The notes under the pieces were generated by a model, which saw only the letters and a list, made by a program, of their open reading frames with translations, was not told where the DNA came from and ran no database searches. A DNA stretch of 64,000 nt. Origin: Pseudomonas hunanensis (GTDB lineage: Bacteria; Pseudomonadota; Gammaproteobacteria; Pseudomonadales; Pseudomonadaceae). Of the stretch, positions 8,327 to 19,739 are shown piece after piece. Position 1 is the first letter of the stretch, and each line of letters starts with the position of its first letter. The stretch spans positions 62,001-126,000 of the forward strand of contig NZ_QJRC01000094.1 in NCBI RefSeq assembly GCF_013393325.1, in the 5' to 3' direction. Both the position numbers and the translations under genes were made by a program.

Positions 8327-8806
8327 ATGTCGCGCTTCCAGAAGTTGCTGTTGCCCCTGTTGCTGACTGCCGCACTCACCGCCTGCGACCAGAAACCCTC
8401 CCGTGAAGAACAGATCCTTGCCCAGCTACCGCTGCAGGACGCCTACACACACAACATCGAGCGCATGGCCGCACTGCTGGGCCGCACTCACCCACAGCTG
8501 TCGCAGGCGAGCATTCAGGACGTACTGCGCAAGCACCTCACCGTCGAGGACCAGCGCCAGGACCTGTTCCGCCTGTACAGCGAAAAGAACTTCAGCGACG
8601 CCGAGTTCGCCACCATCGTCGCCGCCACCCAGGACCCGGCCAAGGCCCGTGCCCTGGAAGACACCGAAGCCGGCAAACGCCTAAGCGAAAAACTCACCAC
8701 CCTGATGCGTGAAACCGCCCAAGATGCAAACGTTCAGGCCTTGGTCGAACAGCGCATGCAGCAGGTGGAGGACGAACTCGACGCACTGGACAAGGCAGGT
8801 TCTTGA
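8327..8806 (+). CDS. Hypothetical lipoprotein
   Basis: This 159-aa protein has a lipoprotein signal: hydrophobic residues 7-18 and the lipobox 'LTAC' with Cys20. The mature part is entirely charged and helical, with heptad-like stretches at the end ('VEQRMQQVEDELDALDKA'), suggesting coiled-coil. It is exported and probably anchored in a membrane. I do not recognise a family. It lies 58 bases before the diguanylate cyclase gene, in the same direction. Confidence 0.75.
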   Translation: MSRFQKLLLPLLLTAALTACDQKPSREEQILAQLPLQDAYTHNIERMAALLGRTHPQLSQASIQDVLRKHLTVEDQRQDLFRLYSEKNFSDAEFATIVAATQDPAKARALEDTEAGKRLSEKLTTLMRETAQDANVQALVEQRMQQVEDELDALDKAGS

Positions 8807-8864
8807 CCGCGGCGCACCAGGCCACTCCCGTTCAGTAGCCCTTTTCGATCACCCGAGGTCAGGA

Positions 8865-10436
8865 TTGCCACACGCCAAGCATGGATTGCGCCTGGATTTA
8901 CGTACACTCATTCTGGTGCTCTGCGCCCTTACCGCAGTGGTCATGCTGTGCGCCAGCTACTTCGCCAGCTACCGAGTGCAGCGCCAACTGCTGATCGACA
9001 ACGCGCTGGAAGCCAACCGGGTGTATGCGACGAAGCTGGCCAGCATCACCGAAACCTTCATCGGCAACGCCCTGCAGCAACTGGCGTTCAGCGCCAGCCT
9101 GCAGGGCCGTCAGCTGAGCGATGGTGCTGCGCTGCAGGTGGAAACCGAGCGTGTGCTGGGCCAGAGCATGGCCTTCAACTCCACCTTCGTGATCGACGCC
9201 AACGGCGTGCTGTTGGCAGTATCCCCAGCCCCGCTGCGCCACCTGGTCGGCACCCACGTGCAGTCGCCCGGTGCCCAGGAAGCCTTGCACGAACGCCGTC
9301 CACTGGTTTCCACGCCCTACCTGTCGGCGGCCGACAACCTGGTGGTGGCGCTCTCGCAACCCATTTTCGACAGCAACGGCCGCTACCTGGGCTATGTGGG
9401 CGGCAGCCTGTACCTGCGTGAGCGCAATATCCTCAACAGCCTGCTGGGCGAGCACTTCTACAAGGACGGTTCTTACCTGTACGTAGTCGATCGCAACCGC
9501 CGCCTGCTGTACCACCCCAACAGCGAACGGGTAGGCACCGTGGTGGAGGGCAACGCGCTGGTAGACCAGTTGGCGACACTGGACAGCGGTACTCGGCAAC
9601 TGACCAACAGCCTGGGCGTGGAAATGCTCGCCGGCTTCGCCACCGTACCCAGCGCCGGCTGGGGCGTGGTCGCGCAGCAGCCCTTGGCGCAGACGGTGAC
9701 GCCACTGAGCCACCTGGTGCTGAACGTCGTCGGCACTTCGGCACCCTTGGCGCTGGTTGGCAGCCTGCTGCTGTGGTGGTTGGCCATGACCATCGCCCGG
9801 CCGCTGTGGCAACTGGCCGCGGGTGCCCGCTCGATGGACCGCGCCGGCACCGCCGAACATTTGCATCAGGTGCGGGCCTGGTACTTCGAGGCAGCAGAAC
9901 TCAAGCGCGCGTTGCTGTTCGGCTTGAACTTGCTGCAAGAGCGGATTGGCCGGCTCAATCGTGACGCCCAGACCGACCCGCTGACGGGCCTGGGCAACCG
10001 CCGCAGCCTGGAGTTCAGCCTGTCGCTGCTGGAAGCCGAAGGAAGAGCATTTGCGGCCATCGAGCTGGATATCGATCACTTCAAGCGGGTCAACGACAAC
10101 CATGGGCATGAGGTGGGTGATCAGGTGCTGCGCCGGCTGGCGGAATTGATGCGCCGTTGTTGCCGCGAAGGTGACCTGCTTTGCCGCACCGGGGGCGAAG
10201 AATTCCTGATGCTGCTGCCAGGGGCCAGCCTGGAAGTGGCGGCGGCGGTGGCCGAACGGCTGCGGGTGACAGTGCAGGACACGCCTGTGGAGCCCGTGGG
10301 GGCAGTGACGATTTCGCTGGGGGTGGCGCGCTGGGATGGTGATGCGGGCAGCAAGCCTATGGAAGCTTTGGGCCTGGCTGACCGGGCGCTTTACCAGGCC
10401 AAGCAGCAAGGGCGCAACCGGGTGGCCATCGCCTGA
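8865..10436 (+). CDS. Membrane diguanylate cyclase with periplasmic sensor domain (dCache-GGDEF)
   Basis: The protein makes cyclic di-GMP. It has TM1 (about residues 11-32), a periplasmic double-Cache-like sensor (about 35-285), TM2 (about 285-310), a HAMP-like linker and a C-terminal GGDEF domain. The active site 'GGEEF' is at about 443-447, and the product-inhibition I-site RxxD ('REGD') is five residues upstream, so it is likely active and feedback-inhibited. I chose TTG 8865, preceded by 'gagg', because the ATG at 8709 lies inside the preceding lipoprotein gene and would add a non-conserved 52-residue leader. Length is then 523 aa. Confidence 0.88.
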   Translation: MPHAKHGLRLDLRTLILVLCALTAVVMLCASYFASYRVQRQLLIDNALEANRVYATKLASITETFIGNALQQLAFSASLQGRQLSDGAALQVETERVLGQSMAFNSTFVIDANGVLLAVSPAPLRHLVGTHVQSPGAQEALHERRPLVSTPYLSAADNLVVALSQPIFDSNGRYLGYVGGSLYLRERNILNSLLGEHFYKDGSYLYVVDRNRRLLYHPNSERVGTVVEGNALVDQLATLDSGTRQLTNSLGVEMLAGFATVPSAGWGVVAQQPLAQTVTPLSHLVLNVVGTSAPLALVGSLLLWWLAMTIARPLWQLAAGARSMDRAGTAEHLHQVRAWYFEAAELKRALLFGLNLLQERIGRLNRDAQTDPLTGLGNRRSLEFSLSLLEAEGRAFAAIELDIDHFKRVNDNHGHEVGDQVLRRLAELMRRCCREGDLLCRTGGEEFLMLLPGASLEVAAAVAERLRVTVQDTPVEPVGAVTISLGVARWDGDAGSKPMEALGLADRALYQAKQQGRNRVAIA

Positions 10437-10540
10437 GCCCCCTGATTGTGAGCTTGTAACAATCTTTGTCATAAAACTGCAGTGTTTCAGTCATAGGATT
10501 GACCCCAACCTGACATTTACACTTCATGGATGAGCGTCTC

Positions 10541-11317
10541 ATGCGTCGTGTGGTTTTCAATCAGAAAGGTGGCGTGGGCAAATCCAGCATTGCCTGCAAC
10601 CTCGCCGCAGCCAGTGCCGCCGAGGGCTATCGGACCCTGCTGGTCGACCTCGACCCGCAGGCCAATGCCACTTACTACCTGACCGGCTTGGTCAATGACG
10701 CCATACCTGCCGGCATCGCCGATTTCTTCCGTCAAACCTTGTCGCCGGTTACCGCCGCTGGCAAGAAGCACCGCGTGGCGATCACCGAAACCCGCTACAG
10801 CAACCTGCACCTGGTCACCGCCAGCCCTGACCTCAGCGATCTGCAGAGCAAGCTGGAGAGCAAGTTCAAGATCAACAAGCTGCGCAAACTGCTGGTGGAA
10901 CTGGGCGAGGACTACGAGCGGATCTACATCGACACCCCGCCGGCGCTGAATTTCTACACCTTCAGCGCGCTGGTGGCGGCCGAGCGCTTGTTGATCCCGT
11001 TCGACTGCGACAGCTTTTCGCGCCAGGCCCTGCACTGCGTCATGGCCGAGGTCGAGGAGCTGCGCCAGGACCACAACCCGGCACTGCAGGTGGAAGGTGT
11101 AGTGGTGAACCAGTTCGCCGGGCGCACCGCGCTGCACCAGACCCTGGTCGAGCAGTTGCGCAACGAAGGCCTGCCGGTGCTGCCGGTGTACTTGAGCAGC
11201 TCGATCAAGATGCGGGAGTCGCACCAGGCGTCGGTGCCGTTGGTACATCTGGCGCCACGGCACAAGCTGGCGATGGAGTTTGTCGACTTACTGGATGCGC
11301 TGGAGCGGGCGGCCTGA
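10541..11317 (+). CDS. ParA-family ATPase (solitary)
   Basis: The 258-aa protein has a deviant Walker A motif 'KGGVGKSS' at residues 9-16, 'LLVDLDPQANAT' (Walker A') next, and 'YIDTPPAL' (Walker B) near 130. ParA/MinD-type ATPases position cargo such as DNA, chemoreceptors or flagellar parts. No ParB, CheW or parS-like partner is adjacent, so this is an orphan. ATG 10541 starts right at the conserved 'MRRVVFNQKGG'; an in-frame ATG at 10526 would add five residues. The gene ends at a strong hairpin. Confidence 0.88.
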   Translation: MRRVVFNQKGGVGKSSIACNLAAASAAEGYRTLLVDLDPQANATYYLTGLVNDAIPAGIADFFRQTLSPVTAAGKKHRVAITETRYSNLHLVTASPDLSDLQSKLESKFKINKLRKLLVELGEDYERIYIDTPPALNFYTFSALVAAERLLIPFDCDSFSRQALHCVMAEVEELRQDHNPALQVEGVVVNQFAGRTALHQTLVEQLRNEGLPVLPVYLSSSIKMRESHQASVPLVHLAPRHKLAMEFVDLLDALERAA

Positions 11318-11327
11318 CAGGTCTTGG

Positions 11328-11344
11328 GGGGCGCTTTGCGCCCC
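11328..11344 (+). terminator. Hairpin after the ParA-family gene
   Basis: The stem ggggcgc / gcgcccc with loop ttt starts 11 bases after the stop codon. It is followed directly by 'tgtcgcgacaaaaggccgctcctaca', one copy of the Pseudomonas palindromic element described at 16484 and 44053. The T-tract is weak. Confidence 0.6.
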
Positions 11345-11431
11345 TGTCGCGACAAAAGGCCGCTCCTACAAGCGATCGTGCTGCAGCAAAAGCACTACCC
11401 GACCGTTCATCCGAATGGTAGATTCGCCGCC

Positions 11432-11842
11432 ATGAAAACCACCCGGCACACTCGCACGCTGACTGCCTGGGCGCTCTATGCCAGCGTCCTGTTCAGCCTG
11501 TTGCTGTGCGGTTTGCACCATGGGCAGATGGGCGGCCTGCGCCTGGCCGGCCTGGAAGGTGGTTTCTGCTCCGTCAACAGCGAGCACGGCGTGGCCATCG
11601 ACCTGGACGGCGCCGGCGGCGACCAGCACATGGCTCAGCTCGACTGCCCGGTGTGCTCATCGTTCGGCCTGGCGGTACCGCTCAGCAGTGGTGGCTGGTC
11701 ATTCACCCCGGCGCAAGCCGTGGCCACCTCGCCCATCGTGGTGCGCAGCTGGGCACAACCGCCACCGCGCTATCAACGCCCCGCCCTCAACCCCCGCGCC
11801 TCCCCTGCCGTCTTCCCCGCAGCCTCACTTCATTTCGCCTGA
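11432..11842 (+). CDS. DUF2946 family protein
   Basis: The 136-aa product has a single N-terminal membrane segment (about residues 11-27), a His-containing stretch ('GLHHGQMGG') and the CxxC pair 'DCPVC' near residue 70 that typifies DUF2946. DUF2946 genes often precede TonB-dependent receptors, as this one does by 66 bases, and copper has been proposed as the cargo for some of them. The function is not known. The ATG at 11432 is the first start giving the membrane segment at the N-terminus. Confidence 0.8.
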   Translation: MKTTRHTRTLTAWALYASVLFSLLLCGLHHGQMGGLRLAGLEGGFCSVNSEHGVAIDLDGAGGDQHMAQLDCPVCSSFGLAVPLSSGGWSFTPAQAVATSPIVVRSWAQPPPRYQRPALNPRASPAVFPAASLHFA

Positions 11843-11908
11843 CTTCAGCCGGGCGCGCCTGTGCGCGCTCGCCGTCAGCCATGAACCTTGCGTGGAAGAC
11901 ACACAAAC

Positions 11909-14059
11909 ATGCTTCGCAATACCTCCCTGCTGCTCATCATGGGCACCTGCAGCGTTGCCTGGGCCGGCAGCGCCCCTGTAGAACTTGGCGCCACCACCAT
12001 CGACGGCGAACGCGACGCCGCCAGCGGCGTGCAACTGGACGAGCCGATCCGCACCGGCTCGCGCCTGGGCCTCACCGCGCGAGAAACGCCCGCCTCGGTC
12101 AGCGTCTCGGACCGCCGCCTGATCGAAGAACGCGGCGCCAAGGACAGCCAGGACGTGATCAACGCCATGACCGGTGTAAACGCTTCGGCCAACCCTGGCT
12201 TTGGCGGCTTCGTCGCCTACCGCGGCTTCACCCAGAACCAGGTCACCCAGTTGTACAACGGCATCAACTTGGGCTACAGCAGCGCCACTCGCCCGGTGGA
12301 TGCCTGGGTGCTCGACCGCGTCGAGCTGATTGGCGGGCCGTCTTCGTTCCTGCATGGCGCGGGGGCGGTGGGCGGCTCGATCAACTACATCACCAAGCTC
12401 GCCAGCCGCGACCAGCAGATCATTGACGGGCGTATTCGCTACGGTAGCTTCGACGACAGCGAAGTGGCCTTCGGCATCAACCAGGCGCTGGCCAGCAACC
12501 CCGCCGATGCCCGGCATTTCATGCGCCTGGACTTCAGCCGCGGGCATGGCAACGGTTATGTCGACCGCAACGAACGGCACACCGACAGCCTGGCCTTTTC
12601 GCTGCTCAGCGACCTGACGCCCAACCTCACCCACACCTTGGCGCTGGAATACCAGGAAGACCGCGAAGACAGCCCGTACTGGGGCTCGCCGATTTTGCCG
12701 GGGCGCAGCACGATGAAAATCGACAACAGCCGCCGCTTCGAAAACTACAACGTTGGCGATGGCCGCTATGAGCAGCGGGTGCGCTGGCTGCGTTCGATCC
12801 TCGACTACCAGATCAGCGACAGCACCAGCGTGCAGAACACGCTGTACCACTACAACGCCCAGCGCGATTACCGCAACCTCGAACGTTACACCTACACCCG
12901 CGATGGCAAGGTGCAGCGCAGCAGCCCCTACTTGCAGCGCCACGACCAGAACCTGTTGGGCGACCGCATCGAGCTGCGCCATGACAACCAGCTGTTCGGC
13001 CTGGCCAGCCAGTGGTCGCTGGGGCTGGAGTACTCGCGCATGCGCCAGACCCTCTACCCCACCTCCAGCAGCTGGAGTGACGTGGTCGATGCCGAGCACT
13101 TCGACCCCGGCAGCTTCGATGACATCCCTGGTGTGAATGCCGGCCTGACCAAGCAACGCCGCCACGAGGTCATCAACCGCGCGGTTTTCGCCGAAAACCG
13201 CTTGCAGCTGACTGAGCGCCTGGCCCTGCTGACCGCCCTGCGTTACGACCACCTGGACATGGACGTCACCAACTACGGCGCAGTGACGCCAACTTCGCCG
13301 GCCTACTTCGAGCGGCGCTGGGAGCCGCTGTCCGGGCGCATCGGCCTGACCTATGCGCTGACGCCTTCGGCCAGCGTGTACGTACAGTACAGCTCTTCCG
13401 CCGACTTGCCGGCCGGCTCGCTGGCAGCGGCGACCTACTCCAATGTCGGCCTTTTCGACTTGTCCAAGGGCGAGCAATGGGAAGTGGGCAGCAAGTTCGA
13501 CTTCCTCGATGGGCGCGGTGCCGCGACGCTGGCGCTGTACCAGATCGTGCGCAAGGACTTTGCCGTCCGCGACTCCAACGACGCCAACCTCACGGTCCAG
13601 GCCGGGCAGCAGACCTCACGCGGTATCGAGCTGTCCGGGCGGTTGCAGGTGACACCGAAACTGCTGGCCGAGGCCAACTATGCCTATGTCGATGCACAGT
13701 ACGATGAGTTCAACGAGGCGGTGAACGGCGTATCGGTGTCGCGCAAAGGCAATGCACCGACCAACGTGCCGGCCAATGTCGCCAACCTGTGGCTGACCTA
13801 CAGCCTGTCGTCGGCGTGGTCGGTGGGCGCGGACGGGCGCTATGTGGGCTCGGTGTATGCCGACAATGCCAACAGCCTCAAGGCCCCGGCCTACACCCTG
13901 TTTGGCGCGTTCGCCCGCTACCGGCTGGATGAGCACACTACGCTGACCGGGCGGGTGCGCAACCTGACCGACGAGGTGTATGCCAAGCAGGCCTACAACA
14001 GCCAGTACTACATGGGGCCGCCGCGCACCTTCGAACTGGCACTGGACATGCGCTTCTGA
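11909..14059 (+). CDS. TonB-dependent receptor
   Basis: The 716-aa protein has a signal peptide (about residues 1-19) and a plug domain with 'RETPASVSVSDRRLIEERG' and 'VLDRVELIGGPSSFLHGAGAVGG' (about 145-165). A 22-stranded barrel follows and ends in 'ALDMRF', with a terminal Phe. It imports a metal chelate or siderophore across the outer membrane using TonB. The start at ATG 11909 has ggaag upstream and puts the signal peptide first. It follows the DUF2946 gene. The ligand cannot be told from the sequence; the partial receptor at the left edge is a paralogue. Confidence 0.93.
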   Translation: MLRNTSLLLIMGTCSVAWAGSAPVELGATTIDGERDAASGVQLDEPIRTGSRLGLTARETPASVSVSDRRLIEERGAKDSQDVINAMTGVNASANPGFGGFVAYRGFTQNQVTQLYNGINLGYSSATRPVDAWVLDRVELIGGPSSFLHGAGAVGGSINYITKLASRDQQIIDGRIRYGSFDDSEVAFGINQALASNPADARHFMRLDFSRGHGNGYVDRNERHTDSLAFSLLSDLTPNLTHTLALEYQEDREDSPYWGSPILPGRSTMKIDNSRRFENYNVGDGRYEQRVRWLRSILDYQISDSTSVQNTLYHYNAQRDYRNLERYTYTRDGKVQRSSPYLQRHDQNLLGDRIELRHDNQLFGLASQWSLGLEYSRMRQTLYPTSSSWSDVVDAEHFDPGSFDDIPGVNAGLTKQRRHEVINRAVFAENRLQLTERLALLTALRYDHLDMDVTNYGAVTPTSPAYFERRWEPLSGRIGLTYALTPSASVYVQYSSSADLPAGSLAAATYSNVGLFDLSKGEQWEVGSKFDFLDGRGAATLALYQIVRKDFAVRDSNDANLTVQAGQQTSRGIELSGRLQVTPKLLAEANYAYVDAQYDEFNEAVNGVSVSRKGNAPTNVPANVANLWLTYSLSSAWSVGADGRYVGSVYADNANSLKAPAYTLFGAFARYRLDEHTTLTGRVRNLTDEVYAKQAYNSQYYMGPPRTFELALDMRF

Positions 14060-14067
14060 TGCACAGG

Positions 14068-14095
14068 GCGGTATCGGCCATCGCGCCGATACCGC
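14068..14095. terminator. Hairpin after the TonB-dependent receptor
   Basis: A 10-bp perfect stem (gcggtatcgg / ccgataccgc) with an 8-base loop starts 9 bases after the stop codon. The following bases are aaaacc, so there is no T-run on this strand. Confidence 0.6.
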
Positions 14096-14149
14096 AAAAC
14101 CATACATTTCCTACACACAAACCACACAAAGCCCTCAAGCATTTCGAGT

Positions 14150-14169
14150 GATAATATTGGTTCTCATTA
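14150..14169. promoter_or_regulatory. Putative Fur box
   Basis: GATAATATTGGTTCTCATTA matches the Fur pattern well (on the other strand TAATGAGAACC-AATATTATC, close to AATGAGAAT-ATTATC). It lies 44 bases before the lipoprotein start, overlapping the likely promoter. Iron repression of the lipoprotein is suggested. Confidence 0.5.
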
Positions 14170-14212
14170 CCGCCGGCATTAACGCCGGCTCTATCACATC
14201 AAGGAAGTTTCT

Positions 14213-14971
14213 GTGCTCAGACCGTTGTCTCCGGCAATCGTGGCAGCTGCACTCATCGCCTTGGCGGGTTGCCAGAACCGCCCTGCCTCCGAGGAGGACA
14301 AACAGGCGCGCAAGGCATTCGTCAGCGACATGCAACACGTACTGAAGCTGGGCATCGCCACAGCAGATACAGGCAAGCAGGTTGGCGTGGTGATGCTGAA
14401 TGTCAAACTCGACCAGCACTCCGCCCCCATCAGTTGCAAAACCAGTAAAGCACCGATGAAGTACGAAAGAGCATTACCGGCCGACCTGGTCCGCTCAGAC
14501 TTCAACGCATTGGCCAACATGGTCGAGGCGCAATGCTGGAAGACCATCTACCCCGTGGTGCCCAAGTCGATGCGCGACGAGGACGGCACGACGGAAATAC
14601 GAGCGCCGCTGTTCGTGGATCTGCCCGCTGCCGCCCAGGCACTGGATACCCCACGGCGCCAGGCCAATGCACAACGTGAGTTCTTCTGGCAGCACCTGTT
14701 CCGCGACCAGCCGGTAAACAGCATCGGCCGGGCCTCGCTCTATTACGAGGCGAATGCGCAGGGCAAGGTCCAAGGCTGCCTGGTACAAATCTATCCCCAC
14801 CCGAACCGGCCGGATGACTTTCGTCTCGATGGCAGGCTGCAAGCCGAACTCACCAGCCGCTGCATGGCGCTTGACCTGAGCAGCCTGCCGGGCTTCAAGG
14901 CCGACATGCACGGCAAAGCCGAAGGCTACAGCGAACTGGAGTACGCCCCCTGGAAGGTCGGCCGGCTGTAA
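14213..14971 (+). CDS. Hypothetical lipoprotein, possibly iron-regulated
   Basis: The 252-aa product starts at a GTG with a good ribosome site (aaggaag) and has a lipobox 'LAGC' with Cys20. The mature protein is hydrophilic with four further cysteines ('ISCKTSK', 'AQCWKTIY', 'QGCLVQIY', 'TSRCMAL') that could form two disulfides. I do not recognise a family. A Fur-like box lies directly upstream, and the preceding gene is a TonB-dependent receptor, so a link to metal uptake is possible but unproved. Confidence 0.72.
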   Translation: MLRPLSPAIVAAALIALAGCQNRPASEEDKQARKAFVSDMQHVLKLGIATADTGKQVGVVMLNVKLDQHSAPISCKTSKAPMKYERALPADLVRSDFNALANMVEAQCWKTIYPVVPKSMRDEDGTTEIRAPLFVDLPAAAQALDTPRRQANAQREFFWQHLFRDQPVNSIGRASLYYEANAQGKVQGCLVQIYPHPNRPDDFRLDGRLQAELTSRCMALDLSSLPGFKADMHGKAEGYSELEYAPWKVGRL

Positions 14972-15122
14972 ACCGTTATACCGGTTGAATCAGGTATCCC
15001 GAGGTCGCCCTCGACAAAGCACCTTTTTGCACCCGGTTATCTACTGGCAAGCACAACAATGATGGCGCGGCCCGACCGCGCCACGTTCATCATGGCTGCC
15101 AATGGAACCGGAGAGCACCCGC

Positions 15123-16460
15123 ATGTCCGCACCTCACGAGGTATCCCCCGCCACCCTGCGCAGGGTGATCGCCGCCTCGGCCATCGGCAATTTCGTCGAA
15201 TGGTTCGACTTCGCCGTGTATGGCTTTCTTGCCACGCTGATCGCCAGCCAGTTCTTTGCCAGCGAAGACCCCAGCGTGGCGTTGCTCAAAACGTTCGCGG
15301 TGTTTGCCGTGGCCTTTGCCCTTCGCCCGCTGGGCGGGATCGTGTTCGGCGCGCTGGGCGACCGCCTGGGGCGCAAGCGCATCCTGTCGCTGACAATCCT
15401 CTTGATGGCCGGCTCCACCACCCTGATCGGCCTGCTGCCGACCTACGCCAGCATTGGCCTGGCAGCCCCCGCGCTGCTCACCCTGGCGCGCTGCCTGCAG
15501 GGCTTTTCTGCCGGTGGCGAGTACGCGGGGGCCTGTGCCTACTTGATGGAGCACGCACCTAACGACAGGCGTGCGTTTTACGGCAGTTTCGTGCCGGTCT
15601 CGACCTTTTCCGCCTTCGCCTGCGCCGCAGTGATCGCCTATGGGCTGGAAGCCAGCCTGTCGGCCGAGGCAATGAATGCCTGGGGCTGGCGCGTTCCATT
15701 CCTGATTGCCGCGCCGCTGGGGCTGGTCGGTCTGTACCTGCGCTGGCGCATGGAAGAAACCCCGGCATTCCGCGAAGCCGTCGCCCAAGGCAAGGAACAT
15801 GAGCATTCACCGCTCAAATACACCCTGCGTCACCATGGCCGGGTCATTCGCAACCTGGGGGCGTTCATCTCGCTGACCGCCCTGTCGTTCTACATGTTCA
15901 CCACCTACTTCGCCACGTACCTGCAACTGGTAGGCAACCTGACCCGCGCACAGTCACTACTGGTGACCACCGTGGCCCTGCTGTTCGCCGCCGTCGGCTG
16001 CCCGCTGGCCGGCGCGTTCTCGGACCGAGTGGGGCGGCGCAAGACCATCGGCTTTACTTGCCTGTGGGTGATGCTGTGCGTGTTCCCGGCATACTGGCTG
16101 GCCAGCTCTGGCTCGATGTCGGGTGCACTGCTGGGGGTGATTCTGTTGGCGGTGGGCGCGTTGTGCAGTGGCGTGGTCACTGCGGCGTTGCTGTCCGAAA
16201 GCTTCCCAACCCGCACCCGCTACACCGCTTCGGCGATTACCTACAACGTGGCCTATACGCTGTTTGGCGGCACCGCGCCGCTGGTGGCGACCTGGCTGAT
16301 CGGGCAGACCGGCAGCAGCCTGGCACCGGCGTTTTACCTGGTGGTGATTGCGCTGGTGGCGCTGGTGGGCGGGTTGGCGTTGCCGGAGACTTCGCGGATT
16401 TCGTTGCATGATGAGGGGGGGGTAGACGGCGTGCAGTCTGGAGTTCGTAGTACTGTCTGA
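15123..16460 (+). CDS. MHS-family MFS transporter
   Basis: The 445-aa protein has twelve predicted membrane helices and metabolite:H+ symporter signatures: 'IGNFVEWFDFAVYGFLA' in helix 1, the 'GDRLGRKR' loop between helices 2 and 3, and 'GFSAGGEYAGA' in helix 4. MHS members import organic acids, betaines or shikimate by proton symport; the substrate here is unknown. The ATG at 15123 has ggag upstream and begins 'MSAPHEV'; an in-frame GTG/ATG further up would add seven residues. It ends just before a long palindromic repeat. Confidence 0.9.
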   Translation: MSAPHEVSPATLRRVIAASAIGNFVEWFDFAVYGFLATLIASQFFASEDPSVALLKTFAVFAVAFALRPLGGIVFGALGDRLGRKRILSLTILLMAGSTTLIGLLPTYASIGLAAPALLTLARCLQGFSAGGEYAGACAYLMEHAPNDRRAFYGSFVPVSTFSAFACAAVIAYGLEASLSAEAMNAWGWRVPFLIAAPLGLVGLYLRWRMEETPAFREAVAQGKEHEHSPLKYTLRHHGRVIRNLGAFISLTALSFYMFTTYFATYLQLVGNLTRAQSLLVTTVALLFAAVGCPLAGAFSDRVGRRKTIGFTCLWVMLCVFPAYWLASSGSMSGALLGVILLAVGALCSGVVTAALLSESFPTRTRYTASAITYNVAYTLFGGTAPLVATWLIGQTGSSLAPAFYLVVIALVALVGGLALPETSRISLHDEGGVDGVQSGVRSTV

Positions 16461-16483
16461 GATTGTCGGGGCTGCTTTTGCAG

Positions 16484-16555
16484 CCCATCGCGACACAAGG
16501 CCGCTCCTACAGGGAAATACGCAATCCTGTAGGAGCGGCCTTGTGTCGCGATGGG
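16484..16555. repeat. Perfect 30-bp inverted repeat between convergent genes
   Basis: The arms 16484-16513 and 16526-16555 are perfect reverse complements of 30 bases with a 12-base spacer. The arm contains 'tcgcgacacaaggccgctcctacagg'. The element lies between the convergent MHS transporter and czcA genes, so it can terminate both. Similar sequence occurs at 44053-44132 and, as a half unit, near 11346. Confidence 0.85.
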
Positions 16556-16576
16556 CCGCAAAGCGGCCCCTGGCTC

Positions 16577-19723
<3,147 letters not shown>

Positions 19724-19739
19724 GCAGGTGTCCCCGTGA

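Noticed and set aside
8709..8864. Longer N-terminus for the diguanylate cyclase from ATG 8709
   Set aside because: It overlaps the lipoprotein gene in another frame and encodes a low-quality leader; the TTG at 8865 has a ribosome site and starts just before the first membrane helix.
11825..13477. Minus-strand open frame of 550 codons opposite the TonB-dependent receptor
   Set aside because: Antisense to a complete receptor with a signal peptide and terminal Phe; no domain features.
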